The notes under the pieces were generated by a model. The model was not told the DNA's origin. It saw nothing but the letters and a program-made list of their open reading frames with translations, and ran no database searches. Position numbers and translations under genes: made by a program. Positions 26,604 through 35,490 of a stretch of DNA of 64,000 nucleotides are shown piece by piece (position 1 is the first letter of the stretch; each line of letters begins with the position of its first letter). The stretch is from an uncultured Actinomycetes bacterium (GTDB lineage: Bacteria > Actinomycetota > Thermoleophilia > Solirubrobacterales > Solirubrobacteraceae): assembly GCA_937888775.1 (NCBI GenBank), contig CALAQT010000321.1, positions 1-64,000 of the forward strand. Direction: 5' to 3'.

Positions 26604-27854
26604 ATGAGCCCACGGATCGTGATCCTCGGCGGCGGCACCGGCGGAACGCTGGCGGCCAACCGGCTGCGCAAGCGCTACGGCGACTCCGCCGAGATCGTCG
26701 TCGTGGATCGCAACGACCACCACGTCTACCAACCGGGACTTCTGTTCGTTCCGTTCGGCCTCGCCGATCCCGAGGAGATCGTGCGATCACGCCGTGCGCA
26801 GCTGCATCACGGGATCGAGTTTCGACTTGCGGAGGTCGAGCGGGTCGACACGGCCGAGAACCGCGTCCTCCTGGTCGGCGATCAGCCGATCGCCTACGAC
26901 GTGCTTGTGGTCGCGTCGGGCGCGTCGCTGTTGCCGGAGGAGACCGAGGGGATGAGCGGGCCGGGCTGGAACAAGAATGTGTTCACGTTCTACACGCTCG
27001 ACGGAGCCACCGCTTTGCGCGATGCGCTGCTCACATTTGACCGCGGGCGCCTGGTGGTCAACATCGTCGATCTACCGATCAAGTGCCCGGTCGCGCCGCT
27101 CGAGTTCTGTTTTCTGGCCGACTGGTATCTGCAGGAGCGCGGCGTGCGCCACAACGTCGAGCTCGTCTACGTCACCTCACTTGACGGAGCGTTCACCAAG
27201 GCGACGTGCAACCGACAGCTCTCTGGTCTGCTCACCAACAAGCGCATCGAGGTGATAACCGAGTTCAACACCGGCCAGATCGACGGATCTGCCGGCAAGC
27301 TGGTCAGCTGGGACGATCGGGAGGTTCCGTTCGACCTGCTCGTCACGATCCCCCTGCATGGCGGCTCGGGGTTCGTGAGCCGCTCCCCGGGATTGGGCGA
27401 TGACATCGGCTTCGTCATGGTCGACCGGGGAACGCTGCAAGCGGACGCGTCGCCCAACGTGTTCGCGATCGGTGACGCGACCAACGTCCCGACCTCCAAG
27501 GCCGGGTCGGTCGCCCACTTCGAGGGCGAGACGCTGGTGGCGAACATCTCGCGATTCCTCGAGGGCCGCGAGCTTGAGGGTACGTTCGACGGGCACACCA
27601 ACTGCTTCATCGAGACCGGCTTTCACAAGGCGCTGCTGATCGACTTCAGCTACGACGTCGAGCCGCTGCCCGGGAAGTTCCCTGAGCCGCATCTCGGGCC
27701 GCTCCCGCTGCTCACGGAGTCGCGGCTGAACCACATGGGCAAGCTGGCGTTCCAATGGTTCTACTGGCACATGCTTCTGCCCGGACGCGAACTGCCCGGA
27801 ATCAGCTCGCAGTTTCAGATCGCCGGCAAGGACACCACTCTGATCGAGACCTAA
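26604..27854 (+). CDS. Second sulfide:quinone oxidoreductase-like flavoprotein, two-cysteine type
   Basis: The 416-residue protein has an N-terminal FAD motif (IVILGGGTGGTLAANRL), the SQR-type GDATNVPTSKAGS segment binding the flavin ribityl chain, and cysteines at 161 (LPIKCPVAPLEF) and 334 (TNCFIETGF) at the two essential SQR positions. The position of the third cysteine of classical SQR has no equivalent (TFYTLDG). It probably oxidises sulfide or a related sulfur donor and reduces quinone. It differs clearly in sequence from the first SQR of the cluster, so the pair is not a recent duplication. The TusE-like gene follows by 12 bases. Confidence 0.85.
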   Translation: MSPRIVILGGGTGGTLAANRLRKRYGDSAEIVVVDRNDHHVYQPGLLFVPFGLADPEEIVRSRRAQLHHGIEFRLAEVERVDTAENRVLLVGDQPIAYDVLVVASGASLLPEETEGMSGPGWNKNVFTFYTLDGATALRDALLTFDRGRLVVNIVDLPIKCPVAPLEFCFLADWYLQERGVRHNVELVYVTSLDGAFTKATCNRQLSGLLTNKRIEVITEFNTGQIDGSAGKLVSWDDREVPFDLLVTIPLHGGSGFVSRSPGLGDDIGFVMVDRGTLQADASPNVFAIGDATNVPTSKAGSVAHFEGETLVANISRFLEGRELEGTFDGHTNCFIETGFHKALLIDFSYDVEPLPGKFPEPHLGPLPLLTESRLNHMGKLAFQWFYWHMLLPGRELPGISSQFQIAGKDTTLIET

Positions 27855-27866
27855 GCAGGAGGACCC

Positions 27867-28184
27867 ATGACCGCTTCCACAATCACCGGCGGACCCGTCG
27901 AGCGCGACGCCGAGGGCTTCTTCGTCCATCCCGAGCAATGGACCGAGCCGATGGCGGACCAGATCGCCCAGGAGAACGGGATCGAGAATCTGACCGACCG
28001 GCACTGGCAGGTCATCAACTTCATGCGCAACGCCTACCTGCAAAAAGGCGCGGCACCTTCGATCCGCACGCTGGGAAAGGTGTCCGGCGTCCCAATCAAA
28101 GAGCTCTACCAGCTGTTCCCCAAAGGCCCGGCCAAGCTCGCGGCCAAGATCGCCGGAATTCCCAAACCGCGAGGCTGCATCTAG
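27867..28184 (+). CDS. TusE/DsrC-family sulfur carrier with one conserved cysteine
   Basis: The 105-residue protein has the DsrC/TusE fold signature (DRHWQVINFMRNAYLQKG, SIRTLGKVSG, LYQLFPKGPAK) and ends KPRGCI, with Cys104 as the penultimate residue on the flexible arm. In dissimilatory DsrC a second cysteine lies eleven residues earlier; here that position is alanine (LAAKIAG). It should therefore carry persulfide on a single cysteine, as TusE does, and not form the DsrC trisulfide. AGGAGG precedes the ATG. It follows the second SQR and precedes DsrE2. Confidence 0.9.
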   Translation: MTASTITGGPVERDAEGFFVHPEQWTEPMADQIAQENGIENLTDRHWQVINFMRNAYLQKGAAPSIRTLGKVSGVPIKELYQLFPKGPAKLAAKIAGIPKPRGCI

Positions 28185-28198
28185 AAAGGCAGGACACG

Positions 28199-28708
28199 AT
28201 GACCGATCTGCTCCAACACGGCATCCCGATGATCGAAACCAAGGAGGAGACGATCAAGAAGGTCTCGATCATCATCTCCAAGGGCTCCTTGGAGGGCATC
28301 TACCCCGGCCTGATCATGGCCAACGGCGCCCGCATGGAGGGCATCGACGCGAACCTCTTCTTCACCTTCTTCGGCATGGACGCGATCAACAAGGCCAAGC
28401 ACGAACACGTCAAGGTCGCGACGGTCGGCAACCCGGGACTTCACCTCGCCACGTGGGCCGGAGGCTTCCCCGGGATCTCGTCCCTCGTCACCAAGAAGCT
28501 CGCCGGTGAGATGGAGAAGCTCGACATCCCACCGATCCCAGAGTTCGTCGAGATGATCGCCGACTCCGGCGCCGGCATCTACGCCTGCAAAGCCTCCGTC
28601 GATCTATTCGGCCTCACCAAGGACGACTTCATCCCCCAGGTGCAGGACATCATCACCGTCGGCGAGTTCTACGGGCTGGCCGCCGGCGGCCAGATCATCT
28701 TCACCTAG
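28199..28708 (+). CDS. DsrE2-like sulfurtransferase
   Basis: The 169-residue product has the DsrE/DsrF fold with a Rossmann-like start (VSIIISKGSLEGIYPGLIMANGA broken by helices), a FFTFFGMDAI strand typical of DsrE2, and the conserved cysteine Cys130 in GAGIYACKAS. DsrE2 proteins bind persulfide sulfur and hand it to TusA/DsrC-type carriers. No TusA gene or heterodisulfide-reductase-like operon is visible nearby. It is the last intact gene of the cluster, 14 bases after the TusE-like gene. The longer frame upstream is a shadow. Confidence 0.88.
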   Translation: MTDLLQHGIPMIETKEETIKKVSIIISKGSLEGIYPGLIMANGARMEGIDANLFFTFFGMDAINKAKHEHVKVATVGNPGLHLATWAGGFPGISSLVTKKLAGEMEKLDIPPIPEFVEMIADSGAGIYACKASVDLFGLTKDDFIPQVQDIITVGEFYGLAAGGQIIFT

Positions 28709-28792
28709 GGGGCCACGATGTCGTCGGCAGTTTCATCTCCCTGCACCGCCGCAGCCGGGGTGACCTCGCGCCGGCGCGTCGAGCTTGCGCCC

Positions 28793-28917
28793 ACAACCGC
28801 GACATCGCGTTCTCACGTGCAGACGTCGGCGAGATTCAGCTCGCCAAGGGCGCGATCCACGCCGGCACCGAGCTACTCCTGGCCGCCGCCGGGATCGAGG
28901 TCTCAGACCTGGACAAT
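28793..28917 (+). pseudogene. Fragment of a corrinoid-protein reductive activator (RACo/DUF4445 type)
   Basis: One frame reads NRDIAFSRADVGEIQLAKGA and continues IHAGTELLLAAAGIEVSDLD, which matches the ASKHA-domain motif of RACo/RamA-like proteins that reactivate corrinoid proteins by ATP-driven reduction. No start is attached, and the frame loses similarity right after the fragment. About 40 of some 600 residues remain. Confidence 0.55.
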
Positions 28918-28930
28918 CCTGGGCCGAGAA

Positions 28931-29248
28931 TCAGGCCTCCACCCGCCTGGCAGCTCTCGATAAGTTCGCGGCAGGGGCATCGACCTCCTCCGGCTTGCCG
29001 AGTGCCAGCAGGTTGGTGTCGATGTTCCCCAGCAGGCAGGTCCTGCCGCGCGCAGCCTCCTTCAGCCGTTCTGCGTCGGTCTTGTGGTCGATCTCCAGCA
29101 CCTGCGTGCCGGTGGCGATGAAGTCCTCCGTGATCTTCGTCGTGTCGCCGCAGATGTGCAGATGAAGAACGATTCCGTGCTTCTTGAGCTCATCGACCAT
29201 GCGCCGCTCGTGAATCCATGGATAGCGCCGGTAGTGGCGCGGAGAGAT
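28931..29248 (-). pseudogene. Fragment of a uroporphyrinogen-decarboxylase-like corrinoid methyltransferase (MtaA/MtbA family)
   Basis: The minus strand encodes ISPRHYRRYPWIHERRMVDE, then HGIVLHLHICGDTT, GTQVLEIDHKTD and LLGNIDTN, consecutive motifs of the UroD/MtaA barrel. HxHxCG corresponds to the zinc-ligand region of methylcobamide methyltransferases. The N-terminal two thirds and the C-terminus are missing. The frame ends at a chance TAG, head to head with the RACo fragment. It is a remnant of methyl-group catabolism. Confidence 0.65.
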
Positions 29249-29284
29249 CATCGCGGCCACGGCCCGCGTAGAGTCTCCGGGCCT

Positions 29285-30493
29285 ATGATTACCGGCTCGA
29301 CGGATCACCTGGAAGCCGGTCCGACCGCGCCTGATGCCGTGGTTGCCGGTCACGTTTCCCTCGATGTGTTCCCGGCGTTGTACGGACCCGTGAAGCTCGA
29401 GCCCGGTCGGCTCGTGGTGGTCGGGCCGGCCGTGATCTCAACCGGTGGGGCGGTTGCCAACACCGGCGTCGCGCTGCACCGGCTCGGTGTTCGTGTCGGG
29501 CTGATCGCCAAGGTCGGAGGCGATCTGTTCGGCCGGGCTGTGCTCGATGCGCTGCAGAAGCACGGCGAGCAACTCGCCGACGGGATCGTCGTCTCGGCCG
29601 AGGAGGCGACGAGCTACACGATCGTCATCAGCCCCCCCGGTGTGGACCGGAGCTTCCTGCATTGCCCGGGAGCCAACCAGACGTTCTCCGCACACGACAT
29701 CCCGTACGGGGGGCTCACGGGCGTGCGCGTGTTTCACTTCGGCTATCCACCGCTGATGCCGCAGATGTACGCAGACGGGGGCGCGCAACTGCGCACGATG
29801 TTCGCCCGGGTGCAAGCGGCCGGGGCGGCGACGGCACTGGACCTGTGCGAACCGGATCCCGAGAGTGAGGCGGGACGGGTCGACTGGCCGCGGGTGCTCG
29901 GACGGGCGCTCCCGTTCGTGGACGTGTTCGCGCCCAGCATCGACGAGTTGCTGTTCGCGTTTCACCGGACCGCGTACGAGCAACTGCAGGCGGGCGCCCC
30001 GCTGGCATCGATCGTCGATCACAAGCGGCTCGCCGAGCTCGGCGCGCTCCTGACGGGCATGGGCGCAGCCGTCGTCGCGATCAAGCTCGGAGACCAGGGT
30101 CTGTATCTCCGCACGACGCACGAAACCCCCCGCATGCTGGCCTTCTGCCGGCGCATGGGGCTGGACGCCGAGGCGTGGCGCGCGCGCGAGCTGATTTCGC
30201 CGTGCTTTCAGGCGCGGACGGTCAGCGGGACGACGGGGTCGGGAGACGCGACGATCGCCGGGCTGCTGGCGGCGCTGTTGCGCGGCGCGGGCCCCGCCGA
30301 GGCGACAACGAGCGCGACCGCCGTGGGCGCCTGCAGCGTGGAGGCGGTAGATCCCACCAGCGGCATCCCGGCTTGGACACATATTGCGCAGCGAATTGCC
30401 GACGGGTGGGCCCGGCTGCCCGTCGACATTGCCTTGGGACCCGATGTCGCCGTCGAGCGCGATGCCACCGGCACGATGGTGCTGCTCGCGTGA
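29285..30493 (+). CDS. PfkB-family carbohydrate kinase
   Basis: The 402-residue protein has the ribokinase fold: an N-terminal GG motif region (ISTGGAVANTGVALHRLG, about residues 56-73), GLIAKVGGDLFG, and the PfkB signature 2 with the catalytic aspartate in SGTTGSGDATIAGLLAALL. It phosphorylates a sugar or nucleoside hydroxyl in the cytoplasm. At 402 residues it is longer than the usual 300-330. The extra length sits between the substrate domain and signature 2 (about residues 210-305). Its stop overlaps the GTG of the next gene (GTGA), and a xylose isomerase follows, so a pentose or related sugar is likely. Confidence 0.88.
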   Translation: MITGSTDHLEAGPTAPDAVVAGHVSLDVFPALYGPVKLEPGRLVVVGPAVISTGGAVANTGVALHRLGVRVGLIAKVGGDLFGRAVLDALQKHGEQLADGIVVSAEEATSYTIVISPPGVDRSFLHCPGANQTFSAHDIPYGGLTGVRVFHFGYPPLMPQMYADGGAQLRTMFARVQAAGAATALDLCEPDPESEAGRVDWPRVLGRALPFVDVFAPSIDELLFAFHRTAYEQLQAGAPLASIVDHKRLAELGALLTGMGAAVVAIKLGDQGLYLRTTHETPRMLAFCRRMGLDAEAWRARELISPCFQARTVSGTTGSGDATIAGLLAALLRGAGPAEATTSATAVGACSVEAVDPTSGIPAWTHIAQRIADGWARLPVDIALGPDVAVERDATGTMVLLA

Positions 30494-31476
30494 AGTCGCT
30501 TGACCGCAAGCTCGCCGACCTGCACGCGCGTCCGAGTGCCAGCGGCGCATTCATCCTCGCCGACGCAAAGGATGCGGACATGGCCTTCGGGCTGGCAGCG
30601 CCGGGCACCGATCTGATCACCGGTCGGCGGCGCTCGCTGGCCGACTACCGTGACCAGATTCGCGAGGTCGTTTCGCAGGGGTTGGTCGACATCATGCTGA
30701 TGAGCGTCAGCAGCAGCGAATTGCTGGTCGTCGAAGAGCAGCTGTTCGATGTCTCTACGGTCACCCCGGCCGTGCGCGCAAACGACACCACGGACATCCA
30801 TATGCTCGCCGGCGCGAACTATCCCCGGCAACCGTCGCGGCCATTTCGCAGCGCCTCCGTCCGCCAGATCAAACAGCGTGCGGGAGTTGACCTTGGCCTT
30901 TACTCGATCACTCCAGCCAACGACGCCGAGGTCGACGTCGCCGCGCTGCACGCATATCGCGACTTTCGCACCGAGGCCGAGCAGGAGGGCCTTCGACACT
31001 TCCTGGAGCTGTTTGCACCGAACGTGGCGCCGCAGGCGCCCGAGGATCCGGGCCGGTTTCTGAACGATTTCGTCGCGCGAACCCTCGCCGGCGTTCCGAA
31101 GGCGGACCGGCCGTTGTTCCTGAAACTGCCCTACAGCGGCGCGCAAGCGATGCAGGCGCTGGCGTCTTATGACCCACACCTGGTCCCCGGAATCCTGGGC
31201 GGCGCGTCGGGCACGACCTACGATGCATTCTTCCTGCTCGAGCACGCGCGTCGCAACGGGGCGCGAGCGGCGCTGTTCGGGCGCAAGATCAAGGACAGCG
31301 AGCACCCGCTCACGTTCGTGCAGTATCTGCGCTTGATCGCCGACGGAAACGTGGATGCCGCCGACGCCTGCCGCGCATACCATGCCGATCTGGGCAGGCT
31401 GGGCATCGCGCCCTACCGGCCGCTTGAGCAGGATCTGCAGCTGACCGAGGCGAGCGCCGCCTTTGACCCGCAATGA
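30490..31476 (+). CDS. Probable TIM-barrel aldolase-like protein
   Basis: The 328-residue product starts at a GTG overlapping the kinase stop. It contains AFILADAKDADMAFG near the N-terminus, LFLKLPYSGAQAMQAL with a lysine on a strand end (about residue 215) and LVPGILGGASGTTYDAFFLL, which look like the lysine and phosphate-binding strands of class I aldolases. I cannot place it in a named family with certainty. Between a PfkB kinase and xylose isomerase it would fit cleavage of a phosphorylated sugar. A long antisense open frame covers it but lacks any recognisable domain. Confidence 0.6.
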   Translation: MKSLDRKLADLHARPSASGAFILADAKDADMAFGLAAPGTDLITGRRRSLADYRDQIREVVSQGLVDIMLMSVSSSELLVVEEQLFDVSTVTPAVRANDTTDIHMLAGANYPRQPSRPFRSASVRQIKQRAGVDLGLYSITPANDAEVDVAALHAYRDFRTEAEQEGLRHFLELFAPNVAPQAPEDPGRFLNDFVARTLAGVPKADRPLFLKLPYSGAQAMQALASYDPHLVPGILGGASGTTYDAFFLLEHARRNGARAALFGRKIKDSEHPLTFVQYLRLIADGNVDAADACRAYHADLGRLGIAPYRPLEQDLQLTEASAAFDPQ

Positions 31477-31503
31477 GACCATCACCGAAGGGACGGGAGA
31501 CCG

Positions 31504-32688
31504 ATGAGCAGCGTGCAGCCGATCGCCGATGAGATGGACCTGACACCGCGGCCCGAGCACCGCTTCACCTTCGGGCTGTGGACGGTCGGCAACCCCGGCC
31601 GGGACCCGTTCGGCGAGCCGACCCGGCCGCCGCTGGACCCGGTCACCTCTGTCGAACGCCTTGCCGAGCTTGGCGCGTATGGCGTCAGCATGCACGACAA
31701 CGATCTCGTTCCCTACGGCAGCTCTGCAGCCGAGCGCGATCGGATCGTGACGCGCTTCGCCGACGCGCTGCAGCGGACGGGGATGCGCGTGACGATGGCG
31801 ACGACCAACCTCTTCACCCATCCCGCGTTCAAGGACGGAGCGTTCACCTCCAACGACCGGGCCGTCCGGCGCGCCGCGATTGCCAAGGCGATGCGGGGCA
31901 TCGACCTCGGCGCCGAATTGGGCGCTTCAATGTACGTCTTCTGGGGCGGGCGCGAGGGCGCGGAGAGTGCGGCCACCAAGCGCGTCGCCGACGCGCTCGA
32001 GCGCTACCGAGAGGCGATCGACTTCCTCTGTGGCTACGTGCGCGAGCAGGGCTATGAGATGCGCTTCGCGATCGAGCCCAAGCCCAACGAGCCGCGCGGC
32101 GACATCTTCCTGCCGACGGTCGGACACGCGCTTCACTTCATCAGCATGCTGGATGAGCCCGAGATGGTGGGCGTCAATCCGGAGGTCGCGCACGAGACGA
32201 TGGCCGGGCTCAGCTTCGTCCACGGCGTCTCGCAGGCGCTGTGGGCGGGGAAGCTGTTCCACATCGATCTGAACAGCCAGCGCATCGGCCGCTACGACCA
32301 GGACTTCCGCTTTGGCGCGGAGGACCTCAAGGAGGCCTTCCTGCTCGTCCATCTGCTCGAGACCAGCGGCTACGACGGCGTGCGCCACTTCGACGCTCAC
32401 GCCTACCGCAACGAGGACTCAGCCGGGGTGTGGGACTTCGCCTCCGGCTGCATGCGGACATACCTGGCACTTGCCGCCAAGTCGCGGCGATTCCTCAGCT
32501 CGGAGGCGATTCGGGCGGCGCGCGAGGCTGCCCGCGTGGACGAGCTGGCCGAGCCCAGCGTCGGGCCGTACTCCACGCAAGGCGCCGCCGCTTTGCTCGG
32601 GGAGGCTCAGGACCTCGACGCGCTCGCTGCACACGGCTACGCCAACGAACGCCTCGACCAACTGGTGGTCGAGCTGCTGCTCGGCTGA
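31504..32688 (+). CDS. xylA: Xylose isomerase, actinobacterial class I
   Basis: The 394-residue protein matches class I xylose isomerases. The catalytic His in [11 protein letters not shown], the metal and substrate residues in [12 protein letters not shown], the metal-site Glu/His in [11 protein letters not shown] and HIDLNSQ, and the late Asp in [13 protein letters not shown] are all present. It interconverts D-xylose and D-xylulose (and glucose/fructose) with two divalent metals. ACGGGAG precedes the ATG. It closes the kinase-aldolase-isomerase operon. Xylulokinase, transporter and XylR genes are absent from the neighbourhood. Confidence 0.95.
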   Translation: MSSVQPIADEMDLTPRPEHRFTFGLWTVGNPGRDPFGEPTRPPLDPVTSVERLAELGAYGVSMHDNDLVPYGSSAAERDRIVTRFADALQRTGMRVTMATTNLFTHPAFKDGAFTSNDRAVRRAAIAKAMRGIDLGAELGASMYVFWGGREGAESAATKRVADALERYREAIDFLCGYVREQGYEMRFAIEPKPNEPRGDIFLPTVGHALHFISMLDEPEMVGVNPEVAHETMAGLSFVHGVSQALWAGKLFHIDLNSQRIGRYDQDFRFGAEDLKEAFLLVHLLETSGYDGVRHFDAHAYRNEDSAGVWDFASGCMRTYLALAAKSRRFLSSEAIRAAREAARVDELAEPSVGPYSTQGAAALLGEAQDLDALAAHGYANERLDQLVVELLLG

Positions 32689-32738
32689 CTGCTGCGCTAT
32701 TCGTCGGTGCGGGCCGTAAGTAGCGCGCGTCATGGCGC

Positions 32739-32909
32739 TCAAGCTGGGCGGACGTCGATCGTGAACTCGATGCCGAGCTGTGAAGCGATCCGCATGACAG
32801 TGTCGATGCTTGGGCCGACCTCGCCAAGCCCCGGCGCGCCGTTGCGCACCCCCCGAGCGCTCGCCAGCCAGCGCGGTATGCGTATTGGATCGGCGATCTG
32901 GGAGCACAC
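32739..32909 (-). pseudogene. Remnant C-terminal part of an Xre-family antitoxin-like regulator
   Basis: A 56-codon frame ends SIDTVMRIASQLGIEFTIDV followed by RPA and a stop. This is the usual C-terminal end of HigA/Xre antitoxin-like proteins (last helix plus beta strand). The N-terminal helix-turn-helix is missing. What precedes it (DPIRIPRWLASARGVRNGAP) may be part of the same family. The GTG at 32909 comes three bases after the penicillin-binding protein stop. Probably decayed. Confidence 0.45.
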
Positions 32910-32912
32910 GGG

Positions 32913-34601
32913 TTAGTTGTGGCGCAGGGCGGCCTGCAGGACTTGCCTGGCGATCGGAGCCGCGGTTGCGCCGCCGAACCCAGCGCCGACAAGCATTACC
33001 GCGACGGCGATCTGCGGGTGTTGAGCCGGCGCGAAGGCCACGAACCACGCGTCGGAGTCCTTGGGGTTGGTCGAGTTCGGGCGCAGTTCGGCGGTGCCCG
33101 TCTTGCCGGCGACCTCAACGCCGGGGATGGCGGCCGCGGTGCCCGTGCCCGAGCGCACCACGTCTAGCATCATTGAACGCACCTCATGCGCGACATTGGT
33201 TGAGAGAACCTTTTCGGAGACGACCGGATCGATGGTGGTGATACGTGGCTGAACGCGGCGGCCGTCCAGCGCGATCGTCGCGCCGACGCTGGCCATCTCC
33301 AGCGGCGTGGCGAGATCGCGATCCTGGCCGATCGCTGCGGCGCCGACGGCGAGACTGTCACGCAGCTGGGACGGCGGCGAGATCGTGCTCGGCTTGGCGG
33401 CGGGAATCTTGGGCTGCTGATCGAACCCAAACGCGCGCGCCATCCCAACCAGGCGCCGGGCGCCGATCTTGGCGCCGAGCGGCGCGAACACCGAATTGCA
33501 CGACACGGTGAACGCCTCGGTCAACGAACCACCGCACGCCTCCCCGGACGCGTTTGAAAGCTTGACCCCTGACAGCGTCGCGTAGGTGAGAACCGGATAG
33601 TTCGTGGAGGGCGTTGCGATTCCGTTCTCCAGCGCGGCGGAGACCGTGATGATCTTAAACGTGGACCCTGGCGGCTGGGGCGCGGACACCGCGAGCCCGA
33701 CGAGCGCCTCCACGGCACCGTCGCGGGGGCGGATCACGGCTACGCCCCCGAGCTGCTGACCCAGCGCCGCCGCCGCCTGCGCCATCAACCCGGGACTGAT
33801 CGTCGTGGGAAGCGAGCGGGCCGGGACCGCGGGAGAGCTCGCGATCACACGCGTACCGAACAGCAGCCGCTGGGAGGCACGGCCGCTCAGCCGGCTGTCG
33901 TAGATGCGCTCCAAGCCGGTCGGCTTGGGACCCGCCTGCCCGCCGATCGAGGCGCCAAGCGTCGTTGCGTCCAGGCGCGTGCCATCCGCCGCGAGGATCG
34001 CCGCCCGCTGCGGCTGGGGCCCGGAGCGCCTGTGCACCGCCTCGCCCCGCCGCAGACCAGGCAGCCGCAGCGAGGGGTCCCAGTCCACCCCCGCACCACT
34101 CCCGGTTCCCGAGACCGGCAGCGCGATCGTGCCGCGCAGCGTCCCGAAGTCCACCGTGCCGAAATCCACACCGACAGCGATCACGCCGCCACGCTCGGCC
34201 CGGACCGTAGCGATCCGCACCGCGCGCACACCGGCTGCCCGGTCTGCGGTGCGATAAGCCGCCGCGAACCGCGCCTGGGGATACGCCGCCCGCGCACGCG
34301 GCGTCAGCGCCCGCCACATCACCACCAGCTCACCACGCGCCCACCCCGTCACGAAGCGCTCCGCGGCGGCGCGCCCGCCATCACTATTGGCGGGCGAACG
34401 CCACACCAGCACGCCCCCCGCTACCGCAGCCAACACGACCAGCACGCCGAGCACGCGCGCAACGCCGCCTGAGCCGAAGCCACCGCCGACCGGCCGCCGG
34501 CGCCCTCCACGCCGTCGTCGAGAGCCCGATCGGCCGCCGCCAAGCAGCACCGATCCCGCCCGCGGTCCGGGCGCCAGAGAACGAGAATCACGACGAGCCA
34601 T
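32913..34601 (-). CDS. Penicillin-binding protein (class B-like transpeptidase) with NTF2-like domain
   Basis: The 562-residue protein has a basic, glycine-rich cytoplasmic tail, one membrane helix (about residues 48-68), an NTF2-like/MecA-N domain (about 75-175) and a transpeptidase domain. The three active-site motifs are visible: S313-T-F-K316, S367-C-N369 and K500-T-G. It cross-links peptidoglycan outside the membrane. The architecture resembles PbpA/MecA-type class B enzymes; the dimerisation domain is short. The ATG at 34601 lies behind GGATGG, and no partner cell-wall gene is adjacent. Confidence 0.92.
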   Translation of the reverse strand: MARRDSRSLAPGPRAGSVLLGGGRSGSRRRRGGRRRPVGGGFGSGGVARVLGVLVVLAAVAGGVLVWRSPANSDGGRAAAERFVTGWARGELVVMWRALTPRARAAYPQARFAAAYRTADRAAGVRAVRIATVRAERGGVIAVGVDFGTVDFGTLRGTIALPVSGTGSGAGVDWDPSLRLPGLRRGEAVHRRSGPQPQRAAILAADGTRLDATTLGASIGGQAGPKPTGLERIYDSRLSGRASQRLLFGTRVIASSPAVPARSLPTTISPGLMAQAAAALGQQLGGVAVIRPRDGAVEALVGLAVSAPQPPGSTFKIITVSAALENGIATPSTNYPVLTYATLSGVKLSNASGEACGGSLTEAFTVSCNSVFAPLGAKIGARRLVGMARAFGFDQQPKIPAAKPSTISPPSQLRDSLAVGAAAIGQDRDLATPLEMASVGATIALDGRRVQPRITTIDPVVSEKVLSTNVAHEVRSMMLDVVRSGTGTAAAIPGVEVAGKTGTAELRPNSTNPKDSDAWFVAFAPAQHPQIAVAVMLVGAGFGGATAAPIARQVLQAALRHN

Positions 34602-34804
34602 TGGCCATCCTTTCTACCCCACCTACCCGACAGGACGTCCCCAGCCCCACGCCGCTCAGGCGTTCCCGCCCTCCCCGTTGCCCAGGAAGTCCTCCAGACT
34701 TGACCTGGTCAGAGCCGCAACAGCAACAAGCCAAGCGGAGCCAGCGCTACATCCAACCCGTCCCCAGATAGCGTGCCTACACCAACCAGAAGGGAGTAGC
34801 CCCC

Positions 34805-35490
34805 GTGAGCTTTCAGACCCTGCTGTACGACACCGATGGTCCGATCGCAACGATCACGCTCAACCGCCCCGACCAGCTCAACACGATCCTCCCGCCGATG
34901 CCCGACGAGTTCGACGCCGCCGTGCGCGAAGCGACGCTCGACCGCCAAGTCAAGGTCATCGTCCTGCGCGGCGCCGGACGGGCGTTCTGCGCCGGCTATG
35001 ACTTCGGCGGCGGCTTTCACCACTGGGAAACCCCGTACTCCCGCATTTGGGGCTGCTACCTGTCAGGCATGTGGGTATACCGTCTCGGCCTCACCAAGGC
35101 CAAGGAGCACGCCCTGACCGGAAAACCACTCTCCGACCGCCAGGCCGCCGACATCGAGCTCATCAACACCGCGGTCCCGTTCGACCAGCTCGAAACCGAG
35201 GTCGCCAGGCAAGCCGAGCACCTCGCAAGCATCCCGATGTCCCAGCTCGCCGCGATGAAACTGATCGTCAACCAGGCCTACGAGCACATGGGGCTCCACT
35301 CAACCCAGACCCTCGGCCCAATCCTCGACGGCCTGATGCGAAACACACCCGACGCCCACGCCTTCATCGACAAGGCAACCAAAGAGGGCATCGAGCCGCC
35401 ACCAACGAGCGCGACGCGCTCTTCGACGACTACAGCATGGCAAGCGCCGGCCGCCGACCCGACCCGCGTCACGTCATCGAGCTGGACTGA
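34805..35490 (+). pseudogene. Enoyl-CoA hydratase/isomerase gene with internal deletion and C-terminal frameshift
   Basis: Behind AAGGGAG a GTG starts a crotonase-like protein (TITLNRPDQLNTI; GRAFCAGYDFGGGFHHWE). The next residues are TPYSRIWGCYLSGMW, which normally lie about 75 residues further on. The missing block contains the oxyanion-hole loop and catalytic glutamate region. Near 35395-35405 the frame also shifts: the expected ending ([20 protein letters not shown], to HVIELD at 35490) is in another frame, while the original frame runs on to 35599 as nonsense. The product cannot be a working hydratase. Confidence 0.75.

Noticed and set aside
30208..31821. A 537-residue minus-strand frame
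   Set aside because: Antisense to the aldolase-like and xylose isomerase genes, low-complexity Arg/Gly composition typical of shadow frames in GC-rich DNA.
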